Of a DNA stretch of 28,205 bases, positions 21,604 through 28,205 are shown piece after piece; positions within the stretch are counted from its first letter, which is position 1, and each line of letters begins with the position of its first letter. The notes beneath the pieces are model-generated. The model was not told the DNA's origin. It ran no database searches and worked only from the letters and a program-made list of their open reading frames with translations. The translations under genes were made by a program, and so were the position numbers. The DNA comes from Syntrophomonas sp. UBA5314 (GTDB lineage Bacteria > Bacillota > Syntrophomonadia > Syntrophomonadales > Syntrophomonadaceae): contig DHRK01000056.1 in the NCBI GenBank assembly GCA_002410325.1, forward strand, positions 14,709-42,913, read 5' to 3'.

Positions 21604-23454
21604 ATGACAATAATAGAAGAGTTTAGAACAATTGCAGGCGATATAAAAATTATCGACAAACCGGAAGAAAAAGAGATGTACAGCCATGACATCGGCGACG
21701 TACCCTCTTTCATGACCAAAATGTTATTTAAAACGCAACCATCCTTCGTGGTGCAGCCTAAAAACGTCGCAGAAATCAAAGAGGTTTTAGCCTTTGCCAA
21801 TGAGAAGAAAATCCCGGTTATACCACGTGGAGCCGCTTCATGGGGATTTGGCGGCGTCATCCCCACCCAGGCCGGGATCGTGGTTGATCTGTCCCCTTTC
21901 AGAAAAATCATCGAAATCGACCCGGAACAAAAGACCGCCCGAGTTGAGGCGGGTGCACGCTGGAGCGATATAGACATCGTGGCCAAAAAGCAGGGGCTGT
22001 CCTTGATGACTTATCCATCAAGCAAATTTTCCACAGTGGCGGGATGGATTGCAACCGGCGGCTACAGTATCAACAGTTTCCGCTATGGCCACCTGTCAAA
22101 ACAAATCCAGTCCATGACCGTGGTGACCGCCTCGGGTGAATCCAAAACGCTGACTCCGGCTGACAAAGAATTTGCCTATTATATCTCTACCGAAGGTGTC
22201 TTTGGCATCATCGTGGAAGTAACCCTCACCCTTAGACCAACACCGCCGGCGTCTTTTTCGCACCTGCTCTATTTTGGAAATGCCTATGCAGCCTTTGATT
22301 TTATTGAACGCTTTGTAAACAGTAAAGAGAAAGAAAACATCAACGTGAATGTCATCCGCTTCCTGGATGAAAACCATTTGAGCGATACCAATGAGGTCAT
22401 GCACGATAATGTATTTAAAAAGAGTCCCTCAGTTCTGGTGGAATTGAGCAGCGCGGATGATGATCAGAAATTTTTATCATTTTTATCACAAATGGCCGGC
22501 ATTGATGAAGCACCCAGTTATGTGGCCAGCTATTTATGGAACGAGCGTCTCTTTGGCGCCAAAGCCAAACGCCTGGGTCCGAGCATCCTGACCAGTGAAA
22601 CCATTATCCCCATCCGGAAGGTGGCCGCCTTTATTGAGAAGGCCCAAAAAATGGGGACGGCTTTCGGGGTGGAAGTGTGTATTGATTCCTACATCCTGGA
22701 TGAAAAACATGCCCTGGTGATGACCCCTTATCTGTGCGACTCAAGAAAATTGAAATACTATCTCAATATGGCCCTGGTTCCGATGCTGACCCAGACGGCG
22801 TTAAACTTTGGAGCCGAACCGTATGGCCTGGGCATCTGGAGTGCTTCTTTTATCAATCATTTATACAGTAAAGAAAAGCAGAAGGAACTCCGGGCCTATA
22901 AAGCCAAGGTTGATCCGAACAACATCATGAATCCCGGCAAATTCTTTGCGGTAAAATCGAAATTCTTTAACATTCCGGCCCAGATCTTTCATCCCTTCTT
23001 CTTAGGGATAAGCATGCAGGTGATGATCTTCTTAGCACCGGTCACCGGCAGGATGGTCAGAATGATCTTCGGAAAAGACCAGAAGCTGGACAGCCTTGAT
23101 GCCGAACTCAGCACCCATGCCTGCGCCAAATGCGGCAACTGTATAGCCGTATGTCCGGCCTATCTGGTAACCGGCAATGAAGCGATAACCGCTCGGGGTA
23201 AGTTGGCCCTGGGCAAAAAACTGCTGGAAGGCAAAAACGTAACCCCGGAAGAAGCTGCCCTGGCTTTCATGTGTATGCACTGCAAGAGCTGTGAGGAGAT
23301 ATGCCAGACCAACCTGGAGCTCATGATGCTCTGGGATGCGCTGGAAAAAAGGCTTGAAGGGACATACGGCCGTCCGGATGAACAGATTGCCGATTTCCTC
23401 ACAAAAGTTGATCAAAGCAAGGAATACTGGGAAATGGTGGACAGGAAGGGTTGA
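21604..23454 (+). CDS. FAD-linked oxidoreductase with C-terminal 4Fe-4S domain (GlcD-like)
   Basis: The 616-residue protein has a PCMH-type FAD-binding domain (about 40-215: PSFVVQPKNVAEIKEVLAFA, VIPRGAASWGFGG, GIVVDLS), then a D-lactate/glycolate-oxidase-type C-terminal domain ending in VDPNNIMNPGKFF (near 445). A hydrophobic stretch follows (about 465-490) that could touch the membrane, and then two cluster motifs: Cys507, 510, 513, 517 and Cys557, 560, 563, 567. It thus resembles GlcD fused to the ferredoxin part of GlcF. The family oxidises 2-hydroxy acids and passes electrons on. The substrate here is unknown. Its place before glutamate synthase subunits suggests an electron-transfer partner, which is inference. 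ATG 21604 has only a weak ribosome site. Confidence 0.85.
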   Translation: MTIIEEFRTIAGDIKIIDKPEEKEMYSHDIGDVPSFMTKMLFKTQPSFVVQPKNVAEIKEVLAFANEKKIPVIPRGAASWGFGGVIPTQAGIVVDLSPFRKIIEIDPEQKTARVEAGARWSDIDIVAKKQGLSLMTYPSSKFSTVAGWIATGGYSINSFRYGHLSKQIQSMTVVTASGESKTLTPADKEFAYYISTEGVFGIIVEVTLTLRPTPPASFSHLLYFGNAYAAFDFIERFVNSKEKENINVNVIRFLDENHLSDTNEVMHDNVFKKSPSVLVELSSADDDQKFLSFLSQMAGIDEAPSYVASYLWNERLFGAKAKRLGPSILTSETIIPIRKVAAFIEKAQKMGTAFGVEVCIDSYILDEKHALVMTPYLCDSRKLKYYLNMALVPMLTQTALNFGAEPYGLGIWSASFINHLYSKEKQKELRAYKAKVDPNNIMNPGKFFAVKSKFFNIPAQIFHPFFLGISMQVMIFLAPVTGRMVRMIFGKDQKLDSLDAELSTHACAKCGNCIAVCPAYLVTGNEAITARGKLALGKKLLEGKNVTPEEAALAFMCMHCKSCEEICQTNLELMMLWDALEKRLEGTYGRPDEQIADFLTKVDQSKEYWEMVDRKG

Positions 23455-23468
23455 TTTTTAGCAACAAG

Positions 23469-23547
23469 AAAATTGCTCTGCCATCAGTTCCCATGGACAG
23501 CAATTTTCAGTACTTTATTCCTTAATCCTTGCCAAATATTTGGCAAG
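23469..23547 (+). promoter_or_regulatory. Two intercistronic palindromes before the glutamate synthase genes
   Basis: AAAATTGCT (23469-23477) pairs with AGCAATTTT (23499-23507), with a further CCAT/ATGG inside, giving a strong hairpin. Twenty bases later CTTGCCAAAT and ATTTGGCAAG (23528-23547) form a perfect 20-bp palindrome, which could be a dimeric operator. I recognise no known factor for it. Confidence 0.5.
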
Positions 23548-23600
23548 AACCATAAATTCCTAAAGTACAAAAAACTATAAAGAAAAGATGGAAAAAGATT

Positions 23601-25001
23601 ATGCCAAAGAAATATCATATTCATCCAAAAGTGACCCCGCTGGAGATGGAATATCTCTATAAGTTCAAAATCACCCGGGGAGCAAACTGCATCAACTGCG
23701 GAAAGTGCACCAAGGTATGTATTTATGAAGCCCATAAGCGCAGAAAAGGCGATCGGCGCAAAATGGCGGACCCCAATACGGTGGTGTGCCGGAACTGCTT
23801 CAGGTGCATTCAGGAATGCCCACGCGGAGCCTTGGAAAAATCCCTGCACCAGGATTTTGTCAATATCAGCGGCTCCTTCTGGAAAGCGGACATGTTCTTG
23901 ACACTCTGGAAGCAGGCCGAAGACGGCAAGGTTCCCGTGACCGGCGCCGGATACCGCGGGCCGTTTAGCGGGGCCGGCTTTGACAGCATGTGGACCGACA
24001 TGTCGGAAATCGTGCGCCCCACCCGTGACGGAATTCACGGCCGGGAATATATCAACACCGGTGTAGAGCTGGGCCGCAAGCTGGGCCATCTGGCCTTTGA
24101 CGCCGAAGGCCGCCTGTTGACGCAGCCGCATCCCACCGTTGATATCCCTATTCCTATTCTCTTTGATATACCACCGGTGCAGTTAAGCCCCAATGTCAGG
24201 CTTGCTCTGATCAAGGCCGCCAGTGAAATCAGCACCTGCGTTATTTTGCCGGCGGCGGATATTAAGCCGGAGCTCGCAACATATAGCACCAATATCATTC
24301 CGTTTATAAGCGAGGGCGAAATTGACAAGTATGCAGACATTCTAAAGAGCGCCCGTCTAGTCGCCATTGATTATAGCGATGCCCTGCCGGATAAACTGGC
24401 AGGCATAAAAGAGCGCCTCAATAATATCAGCAATGCGGTAACCATCATCCGCGTTCCGGCCGTCAGCGGCATTGAAGGCATCGTCTCCAAGCTCGTAAAC
24501 AACGGCGCGGAGGTGATCCATGTCGTGGCCGATTATCGCGGTCAGGAGATAAACAAAGACCAGGAAGCCAATTTCAAACCGCGCCTGATCAAAGATATCA
24601 TCCGCTCCATCCACTTGCAGCTGGTCGAGGAGAGAATCCGCGACGAAATAACCCTTATCTTCTCCGGCGGTATAGCCATGGCTGAGCATGTGCCTAAATC
24701 AATGCTCTGCGGCGGTGATCTGACGGCGATAGATATCCCGCTGCTCATCGCCTTAGGCGCCCGTTTATACGAAGAGCCGGAAAAGCTGCTGCTTCTGCCG
24801 GACGGCCTCGAGAAAATATCGGTCGATATCATGACCCAGCGCATGGTCAACCTGATGGGCGCATGGCATTCCCAGATTCTTGAGATGATGGGCGCTATGG
24901 GTATCCGCGAAGCCAGACGGCTGCGCGGAGAAACCGGCCGGGCCATCTTCTTTGAAGAGATCGACCAGGAAACATTCGGCAAATTGTTTAAACAAAATTA
25001 A
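23601..25001 (+). CDS. Ferredoxin plus degenerate glutamate-synthase-like domain protein
   Basis: The 466-residue protein begins with two 4Fe-4S motifs (CINCGKCTKVC, about 30-40, and CRNCFRCIQECPRG, about 63-76), then a domain that parallels the FMN-binding synthase encoded next door. Corresponding blocks are IFSGGIAMAEHVPKS against IASGGIRTAHDLAKA, and GAWHSQILEMMGAMGIREAR against HAWNYQLVEILQKFGMKSVK. The FMN/substrate motif GGYGGTGAAPD of the neighbour is replaced by VADYRGQEIN, and the 3Fe-4S cysteines are missing. It is thus probably catalytically inactive and acts as a structural or electron-carrying partner. ATG 23601 has a weak ribosome site; the next gene starts 20 bases after its stop. 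The assignment rests on reading motifs, not on an alignment. Confidence 0.75.
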   Translation: MPKKYHIHPKVTPLEMEYLYKFKITRGANCINCGKCTKVCIYEAHKRRKGDRRKMADPNTVVCRNCFRCIQECPRGALEKSLHQDFVNISGSFWKADMFLTLWKQAEDGKVPVTGAGYRGPFSGAGFDSMWTDMSEIVRPTRDGIHGREYINTGVELGRKLGHLAFDAEGRLLTQPHPTVDIPIPILFDIPPVQLSPNVRLALIKAASEISTCVILPAADIKPELATYSTNIIPFISEGEIDKYADILKSARLVAIDYSDALPDKLAGIKERLNNISNAVTIIRVPAVSGIEGIVSKLVNNGAEVIHVVADYRGQEINKDQEANFKPRLIKDIIRSIHLQLVEERIRDEITLIFSGGIAMAEHVPKSMLCGGDLTAIDIPLLIALGARLYEEPEKLLLLPDGLEKISVDIMTQRMVNLMGAWHSQILEMMGAMGIREARRLRGETGRAIFFEEIDQETFGKLFKQN

Positions 25002-25020
25002 AAAAATGGGTGAATAGAAT

Positions 25021-26502
25021 ATGAAACCATCAACAGTAAAAATTAAAAAAATGCCTTCCCGGTTTAAACACCAGGTGCCCAAGTACAAGATTACCCGGTC
25101 GGATGATTGCATTAACTGCGGCACCTGCGCCAAGACCTGTCCGTATGGCGTGCATGAACGGCCGGAAGGGCATAACCGGGTTAATCCGCCCATCAATTAC
25201 AAATGCAGCGGCTTTGAATGCCAGTCCAAGGAATTCTGCTGCATTACCCAGTGTCCGCGCCAGGCTTTGAGCCTATCGCTCCATCCCATGTATGAAACCT
25301 TGGGAGATCCCCGCTGGACCGCCGACATGATTACCGGCACCTGGATCATGGCTGAGACGGGCTATCCGCCGGAGCGTACCGACCTTGAATATAACGTGGG
25401 CAACTCCGGCGGCGGCTTTGATAAATTGCGCTTCAAGTTCCCGGCCAACCCGCCCAAGGTGGATAAGTCCGAGATCTCAACTGAAATTCCACTCAACCGC
25501 CGCAATGACGGAAGAGCGCCGGTGGGCATTTCCACTCCGGTCTATGGCGGCGGGATGTCATTCGGATCCGTCAGCCTGCCGACCATGGTTTCCAAGGCCC
25601 ACAACGCGGCTATATGGAATACCTTTACCTGCACCGGAGAAGGCGGCTACCCGGAAGTTTTAATGCCTTATGATGATCATGTCATAACTCAGGTTGCCAC
25701 CGGTCTGTTCGGCGTGCGGGAAGAAACCATCCAGCGCGTTAAAATCATCGAATTTAAATACGCCCAGGGCGCCAAACCCGGTTTGGGCGGCCACCTCCTG
25801 GGCGAGAAGAATACGGAAAGCGTTGCCAAAATGCGGGAAGCCGTTAAAGGCACCTCCCTCTTTTCACCGTTTCCTTTCCACTCGGTGTATTCCATCGAAG
25901 ACCACAAGAAGCATATCGACTGGATCAAGGAAATGAACCCCATTGCCCTGGTTTCAGTCAAAGTCTCCACGCCCAATGATGTGGACATGGTGGCGGTCGG
26001 TTCCTACTATGCCGGTGCCCATATCATTCATATTGATGGCGGCTACGGTGGCACCGGCGCAGCACCGGATATCGCCAAGAAAAACATCGCCATGCCCATT
26101 GAGTACGCCATTGCCAAGGTGCACAATTTCTTGAAGGCCGAAGGCGCCCGGGATGTGGTAACCCTGATTGCCTCGGGCGGCATCCGCACTGCGCACGACC
26201 TGGCCAAGGCCATCTGCTTGGGCGCCGATGGTGCGGTCATCGGCACGGCGGAACTGGTCTCTTTAGAATGTGTGCGCTGCGGCAACTGTGAATCCGGTCG
26301 CGGCTGCTCCCGCGGTATCGCCTCCACCGACTCGGAACTGGCGGATCTATTTACCGAAGAATGGGCCACCCAGCGTTTAACGAATATGTATCATGCCTGG
26401 AATTATCAGCTGGTAGAAATCCTGCAGAAATTCGGCATGAAGAGTGTCAAAGAACTGGTAGGCCGGACCGACCTGCTGGAACATATCGATTACAGCAAAT
26501 AA
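25021..26502 (+). CDS. gltB: Glutamate synthase, ferredoxin and FMN-binding synthase subunit (archaeal type)
   Basis: This subunit reductively aminates 2-oxoglutarate to glutamate with ammonia released by a glutaminase. The 493-residue protein has an N-terminal ferredoxin-like part (CINCGTCAKTCPYG near 31, then an unusual group CSGFECQSKEFCCITQCP) and a full synthase barrel: PVYGGGMSFGSVSLP, CTGEGGYPE, AQGAKPGLGGHLLG, HIDGGYGGTGAAPD, IASGGIRTAHDLAKAICLGADGAVIGTA and the 3Fe-4S motif CVRCGNCESGRGC. The separate-subunit form is known from archaea and anaerobes. Glutaminase is the next gene, 17 bases on. The GXGXG alpha domain is expected beyond the window. Confidence 0.92.
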   Translation: MKPSTVKIKKMPSRFKHQVPKYKITRSDDCINCGTCAKTCPYGVHERPEGHNRVNPPINYKCSGFECQSKEFCCITQCPRQALSLSLHPMYETLGDPRWTADMITGTWIMAETGYPPERTDLEYNVGNSGGGFDKLRFKFPANPPKVDKSEISTEIPLNRRNDGRAPVGISTPVYGGGMSFGSVSLPTMVSKAHNAAIWNTFTCTGEGGYPEVLMPYDDHVITQVATGLFGVREETIQRVKIIEFKYAQGAKPGLGGHLLGEKNTESVAKMREAVKGTSLFSPFPFHSVYSIEDHKKHIDWIKEMNPIALVSVKVSTPNDVDMVAVGSYYAGAHIIHIDGGYGGTGAAPDIAKKNIAMPIEYAIAKVHNFLKAEGARDVVTLIASGGIRTAHDLAKAICLGADGAVIGTAELVSLECVRCGNCESGRGCSRGIASTDSELADLFTEEWATQRLTNMYHAWNYQLVEILQKFGMKSVKELVGRTDLLEHIDYSK

Positions 26503-26519
26503 AACGGAGTTGGATTAAC

Positions 26520-28205
26520 ATGGATAAAGCTGACAAAATATTAGAATCGCGTAGTGAGCTTTTACGTCAGGTACCGTCGCTGGCCCCTAACCCGGAAGAG
26601 GAAGGCGGCTGTGGAGTTACCGGATTTATCAGCTCAATTCCGGTTACCGGAAAAAACATCTTTGAGCCTTCGGCACAGATGCACAATCGCGGCAATGGCA
26701 AAGGCGGCGGCATCGGCGCAGTCGGTTTTGTACCGGAAGCCTTAGGCGTTTCCCGCCAGGTCTTGGATGATGACTACATGCTCCACATTGCCCTGCTGGA
26801 TAACAGCGTGGCAGCAGAGATCGAAGAGACCTATATCAAACCGAACTTTACCATAGATAAATCCGATAAGCTTGATACCTTGGGTGACTATCAGTCCATC
26901 GGCCTGGAAGTAAGGCCGCCGGATATCATGCGCTATTTTGTGCGCGTCAAGGACGATGTACTGGATGCCTTCATCCAGGAAAAGGGCCTGACCGGCGTGG
27001 AACGGCGCGATGCGGAAGATGAGTTTGTGTATCAGAACAGCTTCAAGATCAATACGCGCTATTATGCCTCGCTGGGCGAGAAACAAGCCTTTGTCATGTC
27101 GCATGGCCGCAATATGATGATCTTAAAAATTGTGGGCTATGCCGAGAATGTGGTGCGTTATTACAAGCTGGATGATTTCAAGGCGCATGTCTGGCTGGCT
27201 CACCAGCGCTATCCCACCCGCGGACGGGTCTGGCATCCAGGCGGTTGCCATCCTTTCAGCGCGCTGAACGAGGCGTTAGTGCACAATGGCGATTTCGCCA
27301 ACTACCAGTCGATATATGAATACCTGAAACAGCGTAATTACCAGCCCCTGTTCCTGACCGATACCGAGGAAGCGGCCCTGCTGCTTGACCTGTGGAGCCG
27401 CGTGTACAAGTATCCGCTTGAACATCTGATTGAAGCCATGGCGCCGACCTCGGAAATGGACTTCGATATGCTGCCTCCTGAAAAGCAGCAGCTCTACAAG
27501 GCCATTCAGACGCATCATGTGAGCTCCTCACCCGACGGTCCGTGGTTCTTCATCATCGCTCGAAATGACGTCCGGGATGGCCAGTTCCAGCTGATCGGCA
27601 TTACCGATACCGCCATGCTGCGTCCTCAGGTATTTGCCCTGCAGGAAGGCGAAGTGCAGGTGGGACTGATCTGTTCGGAAAAGCAGGCCATCGATGCCAC
27701 CCTGATCTCGCTCGTCCGGGAAGATGCCCGCTTTGGGCCCATTGCCGACAAGTACTGGAATGCCCGCGGCGGTAGCTATACGGACGGCGGCTCCTTTATC
27801 TTCAGCCTGAAGGATAGCGGCGACGCCAGCGGCAATAAAAAGCTGGTCTGTACTGATAAATTCGGCCGGGTCATTGAAACTCCCAAGGATAAAGAAATCT
27901 GTGATGTTGCCAAGCCGGTTGAATCCAATGCGGCCTGCATGGAGATCGAGAAGAAGCTGCAAGCCCTTTTTGCTGAAAAAGATCCGGCAGCCGCCACCCG
28001 GAAAATAGTGGCCTATATTCAGGAAAATATCGGCGGATTCGATACCAACAGCCTCAGGTTCGCTGCCCAAACCATCAAAAAACATGCGGATGAAAATGAT
28101 GACTGCAAGCAAACCGCGATTGACAGTCTGACTCTTTTGAGCGACTTGCGCTATAATACCGGCAGGATAAAGAGAAGCTCTGTCCAGCATGTCATCAAGC
28201 TCGCT
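26520..28205 (+). CDS. Class II glutamine amidotransferase, glutamate synthase glutaminase subunit (3' partial)
   Basis: The frame is open from ATG 26520 to the window edge (562 codons), so the end is missing. The product matches glutaminase domains of the split glutamate synthase: EEGGCGVTGFISSIP near the start, HNRGNGKGGGIGAVGF, WLAHQRYPTRGRVWHPGGCHPF, LVHNGDFANY and TDTEEAALLLDLW. The nucleophile is Cys31, not Cys2, so a 30-residue leader must be removed before activity, as in plant and cyanobacterial glutamate synthases. The part after about residue 330 is less familiar. It forms one operon with the two upstream subunits. Electron supply may come from the ferredoxin-bearing proteins. Confidence 0.88.
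   Translation, partial: MDKADKILESRSELLRQVPSLAPNPEEEGGCGVTGFISSIPVTGKNIFEPSAQMHNRGNGKGGGIGAVGFVPEALGVSRQVLDDDYMLHIALLDNSVAAEIEETYIKPNFTIDKSDKLDTLGDYQSIGLEVRPPDIMRYFVRVKDDVLDAFIQEKGLTGVERRDAEDEFVYQNSFKINTRYYASLGEKQAFVMSHGRNMMILKIVGYAENVVRYYKLDDFKAHVWLAHQRYPTRGRVWHPGGCHPFSALNEALVHNGDFANYQSIYEYLKQRNYQPLFLTDTEEAALLLDLWSRVYKYPLEHLIEAMAPTSEMDFDMLPPEKQQLYKAIQTHHVSSSPDGPWFFIIARNDVRDGQFQLIGITDTAMLRPQVFALQEGEVQVGLICSEKQAIDATLISLVREDARFGPIADKYWNARGGSYTDGGSFIFSLKDSGDASGNKKLVCTDKFGRVIETPKDKEICDVAKPVESNAACMEIEKKLQALFAEKDPAAATRKIVAYIQENIGGFDTNSLRFAAQTIKKHADENDDCKQTAIDSLTLLSDLRYNTGRIKRSSVQHVIKLA

Overview
The window looks like a chromosomal segment of an anaerobic, spore-forming Firmicute of the Clostridia. 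The gene content would suit the Syntrophomonadaceae, but that placement is inference. The clues are the Bacillus/Clostridia order rpoA-rplQ-truA-rplM-rpsI-(...)-cwlD, strong AGGAGG-type ribosome sites with many TTG and GTG starts, a coenzyme-B12-dependent ribonucleotide reductase, radical-SAM and selenocysteine usage, and many iron-sulfur proteins. No rRNA, tRNA, CRISPR array, prophage or complete insertion sequence was seen.

Layout: (1) 1-2812 is the end of the ribosomal superoperon (rpoA 3' part, rplQ, truA, rplM, rpsI). The ECF transporter genes usually found between rplQ and truA are missing. A structured leader precedes rplM. (2) 2813-3430 is gene-free and holds a cluster of hairpin-rich repeats of about 170 bp, followed by two NrdR boxes 31 bp apart. 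(3) 3431-5641 is nrdJ, sitting between rpsI and cwlD. (4) 5788-8994 holds cwlD, a MEMO-AMMECR1 fusion and its radical SAM partner. (5) 9246-9614 is a small ArsC/Spx-family gene with an in-frame UGA exactly at the first cysteine of the CxxC motif, followed by a SECIS-like hairpin, so a selenoprotein. A MITE-like element with TA flanks supplies its stop codon. (6) 9813-13705 holds carA behind an attenuator-like leader, without carB, followed by a large fusion of a degenerate KaiC-like domain with a PEP/pyruvate-binding domain. (7) 13838-21370 is a nitrogen and glutamine block: a PII protein, glutamine-dependent NAD synthetase (minus strand), asparagine synthetase, a guanylate-kinase-like protein (minus strand), an ANTAR RNA-binding antiterminator and glutamine synthetase. 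(8) 21604-28205 is an FAD/iron-sulfur oxidoreductase followed by a split glutamate synthase: a degenerate ferredoxin-synthase paralogue, an intact ferredoxin-FMN synthase and a glutaminase that runs off the window end.

How it fits together: from carA onward nearly every enzyme makes or uses glutamine (CarA, NadE, AsnB, GlnA, glutamate synthase), and two likely regulators of nitrogen status (PII and the ANTAR protein) lie among them. The carA, asnB and ANTAR-glnA leaders each carry a terminator in front of the first gene. The carA and ANTAR leaders, and more weakly the asnB leader, also contain a hairpin with a six-base loop having A at position 1 and G at position 4, the recognition feature known for ANTAR proteins. 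This suggests a local antitermination regulon, but the second hairpin of the canonical two-hairpin motif was not found. The observations I rate highest are the selenoprotein, the possible ANTAR regulon, the paired active and inactive glutamate synthase subunits, and the KaiC-PEP-binding fusion next to an orphan carA.
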